DNA of 46,757 nt, taken from contig NZ_JACUUJ010000024.1 in NCBI RefSeq assembly GCF_014859355.1, positions 1-46,757 of the forward strand, written 5' to 3'. The translations under genes were made by a program, and so were the position numbers. Numbering within the stretch: position 1 is the first letter of the stretch; every line of letters begins with the position of its first letter. Shown here in pieces: positions 8,474-15,993 of the stretch. Below the pieces are notes generated by a model, which searched no databases, was not told the origin of the DNA, and saw nothing but the letters and a program-made list of their open reading frames with translations. The DNA is from Yoonia sp. Lineage in GTDB: Bacteria; Pseudomonadota; Alphaproteobacteria; Rhodobacterales; Rhodobacteraceae.

Positions 8474-9892
8474 TCAAAAACCACGGTTTTCATATGCGTA
8501 CAATGCACGCTTGCGCCCGGCATCCGCGGCGACAACCGGATCAGGATAACCATCGTGGGGTGACATGCCCCAGCGCATTGGGATCATATCATAAAACGAC
8601 AGCGCCGTCGCTGATGGTCTGGAATATGGTTCGGCCAGCCAGCGTTTGACATAAGCGCGATCCTTGTCGAATTTATCCAACTGCGTCACCGGATTGAACA
8701 CGCGGAAATACGGTGTGGCATCCGGCCCCGACCCCGCCGACCATTGCCATCCCATCGCATTGCTGCACGGATCCCAGTCGATCAGGCAGTCGGCAAACCA
8801 GTGCATCCCGATTTGCCAATGCGTCAGCAGATGTTTCGTCAGGTAAGACGCGACAATCATCCGCCCCCGGTTATGCATGGTGCCGGTGACATACATTTCG
8901 CGCATGGCGGCATCGACAAACTGGATACCCGTGCGACCCTGTTGCCATGCCACCACCTCGGGACGCTTTTCATCGGTGTTCCATGGAAAGGAATCCCAGT
9001 CTTGTTTCCAGTTGTCGCTGACAATCCGCGGCGTGTGATAGGCCAGATGATAGGCAAATTCGCGCCAGACCAGTTCTTTTAGAAACACCTCTGCATCTGC
9101 TTTGCCATCGTGCAGCGCACGCCAGCCCGCATGCCAGCAACTGCGCGGGCTGATTTCCCCATAGGTCAGGTTTTCCGACAGGCCTGATGTGCCTTTCACT
9201 GCGGGCAGATCGCGGTTTTTCGCATAGCTGGCCACGCGATCGGCGATAAACCCGCCCAATCTGTCCGCTGCGGCGGTTTCCCCAACAGTGCAATGGCCGG
9301 CCAGAATATCGGCGCCGCGCTGCATAGCTGCCCCCATCTGCCAGTCATCCAGCGCATCAGACGCGGGCCAACTGTCAGGCGCGGGTATCGCGGCGGGTGT
9401 TGGCAAGGTATCTGGCACGGCGGTATCGCGCACCGATTTCCACATCGGTGTGTAGACCTTGTAAAATCCGCCCGTCTTGGTCGCCACCGTCCATGGTTCG
9501 AACAACACATGCCCGGCAAAACTTTGCGCGTCGATCCCGTCGCATTTCAGTGCCGCTTTGACGGCGGTATCGCGCGCCCGCGTGTCAGGATCATAAAGCC
9601 GCGACCAATAGACAGCCCCGGCCCCCGTTTGTGCAATCAGATCGCGCAGCACCACCAGCGCATTACCCCGACGCAGGATCAACCGGCTGCCCTTGTCCGC
9701 CAGCGAATGCACCAGATCCGCCAGCCCCAGACCCAGCCTGAACCGCGGCGCGGCCCCCTGCCCGGCGACAAGATCATCATGAATGAACACCGGAATGACC
9801 GGGCGCCCGCTGGCGCAGGCGGCGGTCAGGGCCTGATGGTCACCCAGCCGCAGATCGCGCCGGAACCACATGATGATGGGGGATATTTCCAC
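8474..9892 (-). CDS. phr: Deoxyribodipyrimidine photolyase (cryptochrome/photolyase family)
   Basis: Light-driven, FAD-dependent repair of cyclobutane pyrimidine dimers. The N-terminal antenna domain opens with PIIMWFRRDLRLGDHQAL. The FAD domain carries the conserved blocks GRTGIQFVDAAMREMYVTG, MHNRGRMIVASYLTK, HWQIGMHWFADCLIDWDPCSN and WQWSAGSGPDATPYFRVFNP. The frame stays open to 9955, but that extension overlaps the BCCT terminator and lies beyond where family members begin. I therefore prefer GTG 9892 (472 residues); no strong Shine-Dalgarno resolves it. The class I CPD type is likely. It lies 124 bases upstream of cfa in the same direction. Confidence 0.93.
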   Translation of the reverse strand: MEISPIIMWFRRDLRLGDHQALTAACASGRPVIPVFIHDDLVAGQGAAPRFRLGLGLADLVHSLADKGSRLILRRGNALVVLRDLIAQTGAGAVYWSRLYDPDTRARDTAVKAALKCDGIDAQSFAGHVLFEPWTVATKTGGFYKVYTPMWKSVRDTAVPDTLPTPAAIPAPDSWPASDALDDWQMGAAMQRGADILAGHCTVGETAAADRLGGFIADRVASYAKNRDLPAVKGTSGLSENLTYGEISPRSCWHAGWRALHDGKADAEVFLKELVWREFAYHLAYHTPRIVSDNWKQDWDSFPWNTDEKRPEVVAWQQGRTGIQFVDAAMREMYVTGTMHNRGRMIVASYLTKHLLTHWQIGMHWFADCLIDWDPCSNAMGWQWSAGSGPDATPYFRVFNPVTQLDKFDKDRAYVKRWLAEPYSRPSATALSFYDMIPMRWGMSPHDGYPDPVVAADAGRKRALYAYENRGF

Positions 9893-9953
9893 GAAACTTC
9901 TACCTGTCACTGCCACGTGTTGATCTAGCGCAAGGATCGCCGCGTCAACACGC

Positions 9954-9981
9954 AAAAAGGGCCGCCCGACAGGACGGCCCC
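9954..9981 (-). terminator. Rho-independent terminator after the BCCT gene
   Basis: GGGCCG (9959-9964) pairs with CGGCCC (9975-9980), with two more pairs inside. On the minus strand the stem is followed by five T residues (9958-9954). It begins 27 bases after the BCCT stop. Reading the other way there is only an interrupted T run, so the main function is on the minus strand. Confidence 0.75.
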
Positions 9982-10007
9982 TTGTTTTTGCCCTGCACCC
10001 GGTCAGG

Positions 10008-11651
10008 TCAGGCGCGCAATTCGCTGCGCAGGCCCTGAAAGATCGCCCAGCACATCAACAACAAGACCAGCGTAAACGGCAGGCCGGTCGAAATGACCAT
10101 CGCCTGCAACGCCCCCAATCCGCCGCCCAGCAACAGCACGATCGCCACGACACCTTCAAAGATACACCAGAACATCCGCTGTGGCACAGGCGCGTCAACC
10201 TTGCCCCCCGCCGTGATCGTGTCGATCACCAGCGAGCCGGAGTCAGAGGATGTCACGAAAAACACCACGACAAGGATGATCGCAAGGGTCGATGTGATCG
10301 CGGCCAGCGGCAAATCGGCCAGCATCCCGAACAGGCTCAGTTCCGGACTATAGCTGTCGATCACATTGGCCTTGACCAGACTTGTGTCCGGCGATGCGAA
10401 AACCTGATCAATTGCGGTGCCGCCGAAAACGGCCATCCACAGCACGCAAACCAGCGACGGGATCAGCAGAACGCAGACGACGAATTCACGCACTGTCCGG
10501 CCCCGGCTGACACGGGCAATGAACATGCCCACGAAAGGTGACCAGCTGATCCACCAGGCCCAATAGAACGCGGTCCAGCCTTCGCGATAGCTGTCATCGG
10601 TCCGGCCAACGGGGTTTGATAGCGGTGCAAGGTCGGCGATATAGGCCACCAGTCCGCTGCCGAAACCCGACAGGATGGCAAGCGTCGGGCCAACAAACAG
10701 CACGAACAGCAGCAGTAGGGCCGCAAGCATCATGTTGATCTCGGACAGTACCTTGACCCCACCGTCAAGCCCGCGCATCACTGACACAAGCGCAACCGCC
10801 GTGATCCCGATGATCAGAATGACCTGTGTGTTAACCGTGTTTTCGATGCCATAGACAAACTCCATCCCTGCAGCTGCCTGCTGTGCACCCAGCCCAAGCG
10901 ATGTCGCCAGACCGAACAAAGTCGCAAAAACCGCCAGCGTATCAATCACATGGCCTGTCCAGCCCCAGACCCGTTCGCCGAAAATCGGGTAGAAGGCCGA
11001 CCGGATGGATAGTGGCAACCCCTTGTTATAGCTGAACAATGCCAGCGCAAGCGCCACCACGGCATAGATGGCCCAAGGATGCAGCCCCCAGTGATAGATC
11101 GTGGCGGCCAGCCCCATTTCGCGCGCCGCATCCACATTTGCCGCAATCACATTTCCATCGGCGTCAAAGGGCGACGCAACACCCAGCGGTTCCGATATGG
11201 CCATATGATAAACCGGTTCCAGCACACCAAAGAACATCAGACCAATGCCCATGCCCGCGGCAAACAGCATCGCGAACCAGCCCATATAAGTGTAGTCAGG
11301 CGTGGCCTCGGCCCCGCCCAAGCGCACCGTGCCAAGCGGCGTAACGATCAGCATCAGGCAGAAAAGCACAAAGACGTTTGCGGCGGAAATAAAGAACCAG
11401 TCAAACGTGCTGGTCAGCCATGGCCGCAGCGCACCGAACATGGCGGCGGCCTGTTCCTGAAATACGAGGGCATAAAAGACAAAGGCGACAACGCTCAGCC
11501 CGGAAATCGCAAAAACAGGATTGTGAATATCAAGCCCGAACGGCCCGACATTGGCCTCGTAATTGTCTTGCCCAATCGTATAGTCGGTTTCGATAAGGTC
11601 GGTGCTGCCTTCAGGTAAAGGAATCCCCGTATTCGTGCTTTCATCGGCCAT
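10008..11651 (-). CDS. BCCT family betaine/carnitine/choline-type transporter
   Basis: Sodium- or proton-coupled secondary transporter of the BCCT family, 547 residues with about 12 transmembrane helices. Diagnostic stretches are the helix 3 segment GMGIGLMFFGVLEPVYHM and the tryptophan-rich substrate region YWAWWISWSPFVGMFIARVSRG. BCCT carriers import glycine betaine, choline, carnitine or DMSP. The substrate cannot be told from these motifs alone. I chose ATG 11651, which has GAAGGGGG eight bases upstream, over ATG 11669, which has none. It follows a universal-stress-protein gene by 24 bases and lies downstream of the dmdA-acuI operon on the same strand, making DMSP or betaine import an attractive inference. 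Confidence 0.93.
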   Translation of the reverse strand: MADESTNTGIPLPEGSTDLIETDYTIGQDNYEANVGPFGLDIHNPVFAISGLSVVAFVFYALVFQEQAAAMFGALRPWLTSTFDWFFISAANVFVLFCLMLIVTPLGTVRLGGAEATPDYTYMGWFAMLFAAGMGIGLMFFGVLEPVYHMAISEPLGVASPFDADGNVIAANVDAAREMGLAATIYHWGLHPWAIYAVVALALALFSYNKGLPLSIRSAFYPIFGERVWGWTGHVIDTLAVFATLFGLATSLGLGAQQAAAGMEFVYGIENTVNTQVILIIGITAVALVSVMRGLDGGVKVLSEINMMLAALLLLFVLFVGPTLAILSGFGSGLVAYIADLAPLSNPVGRTDDSYREGWTAFYWAWWISWSPFVGMFIARVSRGRTVREFVVCVLLIPSLVCVLWMAVFGGTAIDQVFASPDTSLVKANVIDSYSPELSLFGMLADLPLAAITSTLAIILVVVFFVTSSDSGSLVIDTITAGGKVDAPVPQRMFWCIFEGVVAIVLLLGGGLGALQAMVISTGLPFTLVLLLMCWAIFQGLRSELRA

Positions 11652-11675
11652 ATATCTAACCCCCTTCATTCATTT

Positions 11676-12104
11676 TTATTTTGATGCGTCGGCGCGAACC
11701 AGAAAGACCGACGCCTTTGTATGTGTGGCCAACCGCCCCCCGTTTGACGGCCATAAACGGTCGCCAATATGCGGCACATGGGTTGCCATCACCACCAGAT
11801 CGGCGCCCACCGCGTCGACGGCCTTGACCAGATCTTGATCCAGATCGGCGGTGGGATCGTGCGAAATCACCATGTGCGATGCCACGTCATGCCCGTGGGC
11901 TACGCCCTCTTGTCTGGCAAAGGCATCCAGTTTGGCAGCGTATTCCTGCGGGGTATGTGCCGTTGCTCCGGGCGTCGGCGTGGTCGCCCCGACATAGCAG
12001 ACTTGCGCGCCGTAAAGCTTTGCAATATCCGCCGCGACGGTGATCGCGGTCTCCATACGGTCACGGTGAGCCAAATCAATGGGCACCATAATCTTGTGAA
12101 ACAT
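11676..12104 (-). CDS. Universal stress protein (UspA family)
   Basis: 142-residue single Usp domain: MFHKIMVPIDLAHRD start, a central DLVVMATHVPH strand-loop, and a C-terminal ASVFLVR strand. The nucleotide-binding glycine motif (G-x2-G-x9-G-S/T) is only partly kept (GDRLWPSNGGRLATH), so ATP binding is uncertain. It directly precedes the BCCT transporter, like the Usp protein TeaD encoded with the ectoine TRAP transporter in Halomonas. A role in modulating the transporter is a plausible analogy. GGAGGG lies just before the ATG. Confidence 0.88.
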   Translation of the reverse strand: MFHKIMVPIDLAHRDRMETAITVAADIAKLYGAQVCYVGATTPTPGATAHTPQEYAAKLDAFARQEGVAHGHDVASHMVISHDPTADLDQDLVKAVDAVGADLVVMATHVPHIGDRLWPSNGGRLATHTKASVFLVRADASK

Positions 12105-12294
12105 TGTTCCCTCCTGTCGCGGCGGTTTTTAACCTTACAGGCCACGCAGGTCGCAAGAGCCGCGTTTTTGTGCGGGAAACCAAGACAAATGCCCGATATC
12201 CCCACACAAGCCTAACAGGATGAAACCCGGCAAAACAACCGGTTTCACGTCATTTCTTTTTCCGATCTATGCCCGGATCATGCGCAAGACATGG

Positions 12295-13278
12295 TCACGC
12301 GTTCACATCGACCACCACGCGCCCCTTGATTTGACCCTTCAGAATATCAGCGCCAAGCTGCGGCAGATCGGCCAGCGTGGCAGGCTGCACCATCGCCTCC
12401 AGCTTATCCATCGGCAGGTCGCGCGCAATCCGCGCCCAGGCGCGCAGGCGGTTGTCATAGGGCTGCATCACGCTGTCGATGCCCAGCAGGTTCACGCCGC
12501 GCAACAGAAACGGAATCACCGTCGCAGGCAATACTGCACCGCCTGCCAACCCCACAGCAGCAACCGATGCACCGTATTCCATCTGCCCAAGCACACGCGC
12601 CAGCATCGCGCCGCCCACGGCATCAACACATCCACCCCAAGTCTCGCCCTCTAACGGGCGCTTGGTCGTCTCGTTCAATTCCGCGCGCGGCACAATTTGC
12701 GTAGCCCCCAGCGACCGCAGGTAATCTTCGGTCTCAGGCCGGCCCGTCACCGCCGCCACCTTATAGCCCAAATTGGCAAGGATCGCCGTCGCCACAGACC
12801 CCACGCCACCCGCAGCCCCGGTCACAAGCACCGGCCCTGCCTTGATCCCATGATCCTCCAGCGCCATGACCGCCAGCATCGCGGTAAACCCGGCGGTGCC
12901 CACGGCCATCGCCTGCCGCGTCGTCAACCCTTCGGGCAGTGGCACCAGCCAGTCGGCGCGCACCCGCGCTTTCTGCGCATAGCCGCCCCAATGCGCCTCA
13001 CCGACGCGCCAACCGGTCAGCACAACCTTGTCGCCAGGTTTGTAACGCGCATCAGATGACGCCGCGACCGTGCCGGCAAAATCAATCCCCGGCACATGCG
13101 GATAATTCCGCACCAACCCGCCGCCGGGTCCGATGCAAAGCCCGTCCTTGTAATTGACGGTGGAATATTCCACGGAAACGGTCACCTCTGCCTCGGGCAG
13201 TTGATCCAGCGACATCTCCTGCACGCCCGCATGTGTCTTGCCGTCTGCGTCCTTTTCGACAACCAAAGCCTTGAACAT
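12295..13278 (-). CDS. acuI: Acrylyl-CoA reductase (NADPH), AcuI
   Basis: MDR-superfamily oxidoreductase of the YhdH/AcuI group, 327 residues. It reduces acryloyl-CoA to propionyl-CoA with NADPH, detoxifying a by-product of DMSP catabolism. The sequence shows YSTVNYKDGLCI near the N-terminus, VPGIDFAGTV, the NADPH-binding motif VTGAAGGVGSVA and a C-terminal GRVVVDVNA. ATG 13278 has AAGGAGG five bases upstream and is preferred to the GTG one codon earlier. It follows dmdA by 78 bases, the arrangement typical of DMSP-demethylating roseobacters. Confidence 0.94.
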   Translation of the reverse strand: MFKALVVEKDADGKTHAGVQEMSLDQLPEAEVTVSVEYSTVNYKDGLCIGPGGGLVRNYPHVPGIDFAGTVAASSDARYKPGDKVVLTGWRVGEAHWGGYAQKARVRADWLVPLPEGLTTRQAMAVGTAGFTAMLAVMALEDHGIKAGPVLVTGAAGGVGSVATAILANLGYKVAAVTGRPETEDYLRSLGATQIVPRAELNETTKRPLEGETWGGCVDAVGGAMLARVLGQMEYGASVAAVGLAGGAVLPATVIPFLLRGVNLLGIDSVMQPYDNRLRAWARIARDLPMDKLEAMVQPATLADLPQLGADILKGQIKGRVVVDVNA

Positions 13279-13303
13279 CACATCCTCCTTGGTGGGCTCC
13301 CAC

Positions 13304-13339
13304 CTTCATCTTGGTCAAAAAACTCCCGCCGGAGGCTCC
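13304..13339 (-). repeat. Intergenic repeat, copy A (GAGTTTTTTG...CAAGATGAAG type)
   Basis: Between dmdA and acuI the minus strand reads GGAGCCTCCGGCGGGAG, then TTTTTTGACCAAGATGAAG. The first part folds into a small GGAG/CTCC hairpin next to the T run. Two related copies lie at 33373-33401 and 35808-35846. It could act as an attenuating terminator inside the operon. Confidence 0.6.
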
Positions 13340-13356
13340 GACGACAGCCACTGGCG

Positions 13357-14457
13357 CTAAAGCCAGAAATTCTCGTGTACGACAGCCTCGCGCATCCCGT
13401 CCGGCGTATCCACCTGCAAAGTCGCACCCGCGTCCCAATGGGTCATCCGCACCATGCCAATCGCCACATTGACGCCAAAGTCCGGCGATTTGGCCGCCGA
13501 TGTCACCTGCCCTACCCGTTTGCCACCCGCCAACATTGGCCAGGCGCGGTCACAGGGGGGAATCTCACCTGCAATTTCAATCGCCCTGATCTGTTGCGTC
13601 GGCCCTTCCTTGGCGACGCGCAGCAGCGCATCGCGTCCGACGCAGCCAATCGCCGTCTGCGTTGAACAGAACCGCCCCAACCCGCATTCATGCGGCGTAT
13701 TTTCGCGCGTCATGTCATTGCCATATGACAGCAACCCGCCCTCGATCCGTTCGATCAGGTTCGGACAGCCCGCGCGCACGTCAAGGTCTTTGCCCGCCTC
13801 TAAAAAAGCGTTCCACAGCGGCATTCCGTTTTCAGCGCCATCGACGTAAATCTCGAACCCGCCCTGTTTGGAATAGCCCGACCGCGCCACCGCCATGCTG
13901 ACACCTTGAAAATCGAACCAGCCAAAACGGAAAAACCGCACCGCGCGTGTCGCATCACCGAACACCCTTGCGACCAGTTCCTCGGCCTGTGGTCCCTGCA
14001 CCGCAAGCGGCGATATATCGGGCTCATCCACCAGCACATCCAGCCGATAACCATAGGCCAACCCCTTGACCCAGAATAAAAGATCACTATCGGCGATGGA
14101 AATCCACCAACGGTCCTCGGACAGTTTCAGCGCAACAGGGTCGTTCAGCATCCCCCCCGTTTCATCGACGATCGGCACATAATAACATTGCCCCGGTAGC
14201 ATTCCGCGCAGATCGCGTGGCGTCAGCATCTGCATGAGCCGCGCGGCATCGGGGCCGCGCAGTTCGATCTGGCGTTCGCAGGCCACATCCCAGACCTGCA
14301 CGGCGTTTTTCAGATGGTGATAATCCGCCACCACGCTGTCAAACACCGTCGGCAGCAGCATATGATTGTAAACGGTATACCCTTTGACACCCGCCGCCTC
14401 GACGCCGGGGGTAAAGGGGGTGCGCCGGATGCGGCGCGAAGGGGCGATGACGACCAT
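13357..14457 (-). CDS. dmdA: Dimethylsulfoniopropionate demethylase DmdA
   Basis: Tetrahydrofolate-dependent demethylase of the GcvT fold: DMSP + THF gives 3-methylmercaptopropionate + 5-methyl-THF, the first step of the demethylation route. The 366-residue protein closely follows my memory of Ruegeria pomeroyi DmdA. Matching blocks are SRRIRRTPF near the N-terminus, KGYTVYNHMLLPT, QVWDVACERQ, CYYVP, SPLAVQGP, ARSGYSKQGGFEIYV, LLSYGNDMTRENTPHECGLG and FGVNVAIGMV. Glycine cleavage T-proteins do not share these. AAGGTG precedes the ATG. acuI downstream supports the call. Two uncharacterised genes (DUF1326, DUF2182) precede it in the same direction, and a FadR-type regulator diverges from the group. 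Confidence 0.95.
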   Translation of the reverse strand: MVVIAPSRRIRRTPFTPGVEAAGVKGYTVYNHMLLPTVFDSVVADYHHLKNAVQVWDVACERQIELRGPDAARLMQMLTPRDLRGMLPGQCYYVPIVDETGGMLNDPVALKLSEDRWWISIADSDLLFWVKGLAYGYRLDVLVDEPDISPLAVQGPQAEELVARVFGDATRAVRFFRFGWFDFQGVSMAVARSGYSKQGGFEIYVDGAENGMPLWNAFLEAGKDLDVRAGCPNLIERIEGGLLSYGNDMTRENTPHECGLGRFCSTQTAIGCVGRDALLRVAKEGPTQQIRAIEIAGEIPPCDRAWPMLAGGKRVGQVTSAAKSPDFGVNVAIGMVRMTHWDAGATLQVDTPDGMREAVVHENFWL

Positions 14458-14502
14458 AAGGGCACCTTTGAAAGATAAACAGTGGTGTTCAGAGCCGACA
14501 GA

Positions 14503-15144
14503 TCAGTTCGGCCCGTGCCAGTCGATCTGGCAGATTTCGGCGCTGCGCCCGTCAAAATCCCACACCCGGCCAAAGGCGCGCACGCGGCCCTTGTTGGCCG
14601 TCGCAACGGTGATGTCAGGCCCCATCCAGTAACCTGTATTGGTCACCACGATATCTTCATCAGGGTCTTTGCCGCCGACCGGCACCACCTCGCCCTGAAT
14701 GGCCTTGCCGACCATCAGGCGCCGCGCCTTGCCTTCGGTCTCAAACAGAACCGGTGCACGTTCAGCCCCCAGAAATTCGCTGACCAGCACCTTGAACAGC
14801 CCCGTGGTGCCGCGTGCCTTGCCGGTAAAGATGTTCAGCAAGCCGTCATAGGCCGCGTCAGTGGCGCGTTCATCGATATAGGCGGCAGCCTTCCAGTTGC
14901 CGCGCGCCATCAGGCCGGGAATTTCCAGCACCAACCCCACGTTCAGACCGCTCAGGTCTTCGTCACCGTAATGCCCGCTGTCGATGCGAATACCCGACCA
15001 CGCCTGACAATAGCCTTCGGTCGGCGCATGTTTGCCAAGCGACACCACGCAGGGGCAGAACACCGTGCAGTTGCAGTTCAGGATCAATTCGCCCTTGATC
15101 GCCCAAGGGATCGTTCCCACCGCTGCATTCTGATCCAAAGCCAT
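14503..15144 (-). CDS. DUF1326 domain protein, cysteine-rich N-terminus
   Basis: 213-residue soluble protein of the DUF1326 family; function unknown. Its N-terminal part has a tight cysteine set (NCNCTVFCPC, then one more Cys about 14 residues on), suggestive of metal or thiol chemistry. The rest is probably a beta-rich domain with MARGNWKAAAYIDERATDAAYD and YWMGPDITVA. I chose ATG 15144, seven bases after AAGGAGG, over ATG 15150, which sits directly against it. It is 12 bases downstream of the DUF2182 gene and 45 upstream of dmdA, so probably co-transcribed. DUF1326 and DUF2182 genes are often paired in other genomes. The DMSP link is contextual. Confidence 0.85.
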   Translation of the reverse strand: MALDQNAAVGTIPWAIKGELILNCNCTVFCPCVVSLGKHAPTEGYCQAWSGIRIDSGHYGDEDLSGLNVGLVLEIPGLMARGNWKAAAYIDERATDAAYDGLLNIFTGKARGTTGLFKVLVSEFLGAERAPVLFETEGKARRLMVGKAIQGEVVPVGGKDPDEDIVVTNTGYWMGPDITVATANKGRVRAFGRVWDFDGRSAEICQIDWHGPN

Positions 15145-15156
15145 TTCCATTCCTCC

Positions 15157-15915
15157 TTATACGGCGCGCACCACCAGTGTCATTGCACCAAAAATCAGGA
15201 CAACGCCCAAGGGCCTTGTCACATATCGCCCCAAGTTCTGCATCTTTTCCAGAACCATGATCAGCGTCGCAATCCCCATGAAGGCCATGTTCATGACCCC
15301 GCCCACAAAGGCCAGCAGCATCAAGGCCCAGCAACAGCCAAGACAGATCAACCCCAGCCGCAGCCCATTACGCCACGGGCCTTCGTCCCAATGTGACATA
15401 AAAAATGTCAGCGGCTGGCGGCATTTGCTCAGGCAGGCCTCTTTGACGGGTGAAAACTGGTAAAGGCCCGCCCCCAGCAACAGCCCTGCCGACAACCAAA
15501 GCGACTGGCTGTCACCGATGGCGCTGATCATTTGCAGACTGAACAGCCCCATCTGCGCCGCTGCTGCAATCAACGAAAATCCCATCCAGACCACCGCATA
15601 CCCTGCCACCAGCGGGGCAAGGCGCGCCCCTGTCTGGTGGCACAGATCGTCATGGGTCGCGAACGCAGGCAAGGCCGTGGGCAACATCATGGCCGCCGCC
15701 ATCAGCGCCCACATCGCAACGGCGGTGGCATAGCCTGTGGCATCCAGCGTGACAACGCAAAGGGATCGCCAAAACTCTGATCCGTAAACTTTTGATAACG
15801 CGCGCAAATCATCCGGTATTGCCAGCGTATAAAGCACGATCCAAGCGCCCAGGATCACCCCGAACAGGGTCAGCCAATGCGGCATTCCCATCGTTCTGAT
15901 CCGGTCTGACAGCAT
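15157..15915 (-). CDS. DUF2182 predicted metal-binding membrane protein
   Basis: 252-residue integral inner-membrane protein of the DUF2182 family (COG5486), function unproven. About six hydrophobic segments are visible. The helix YATAVAMWALMAAAMMLPTA is the family hallmark (W-x2-M-x3-M-M-P pattern). It also has a cysteine pair in KEACLSKCRQPL and the LRLGLICLGCCWALM helix. ATG 15915, preceded by GGGGGTGG, is preferred over the TTG at 15933. It is the first gene of the probable DUF2182-DUF1326-dmdA-acuI operon and starts 32 bases from the first TGTCAGACA palindrome. Confidence 0.87.
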   Translation of the reverse strand: MLSDRIRTMGMPHWLTLFGVILGAWIVLYTLAIPDDLRALSKVYGSEFWRSLCVVTLDATGYATAVAMWALMAAAMMLPTALPAFATHDDLCHQTGARLAPLVAGYAVVWMGFSLIAAAAQMGLFSLQMISAIGDSQSLWLSAGLLLGAGLYQFSPVKEACLSKCRQPLTFFMSHWDEGPWRNGLRLGLICLGCCWALMLLAFVGGVMNMAFMGIATLIMVLEKMQNLGRYVTRPLGVVLIFGAMTLVVRAV

Positions 15916-15946
15916 GGTCCACCCCCGACTCAACGGCTTGCATTTA

Positions 15947-15961
15947 AATTGTCAGACAATT
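15947..15961. promoter_or_regulatory. Operator 1, AATTGTCAGACAATT palindrome
   Basis: Perfect inverted repeat (arms AATTGTC and GACAATT about a central A). Its core TTGTCAGACAA fits the T-x-GT-x3-AC-x-A pattern bound by FadR-subfamily GntR regulators. It lies in the divergent region between the DUF2182-dmdA operon and the regulator, so it is likely the regulator's own site. Confidence 0.72.
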
Positions 15962-15980
15962 ACCTTTCAGGCAAATCATA

Positions 15981-15993
15981 AATGTCAGACAAA
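15981..15993. promoter_or_regulatory. Operator 2, AATGTCAGACAAA, touching the regulator start codon
   Basis: Second copy of the TGTCAGACA core (15983-15991); its outer bases differ from operator 1. Its centre is 33 bases from that of operator 1, about three helical turns. It ends directly at the ATG (15993) of the FadR-type gene, where a ribosome-binding site would normally be. Occupancy should repress the regulator itself. Confidence 0.68.

Noticed and set aside
9893-9955. N-terminal extension of the photolyase frame
   Set aside because: The family starts at about PIIMWFRRDLR, and the extension overlaps a terminator.
9893-10007. RpoE-type promoter before phr
   Set aside because: CGATCC is present, but no -10 element follows at the right spacing.
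12221-12249. GAAACCCGG...CCGGTTTC hairpin downstream of acuI as its terminator
   Set aside because: No T run follows on the acuI strand; orientation would fit the plus strand, where no gene ends.
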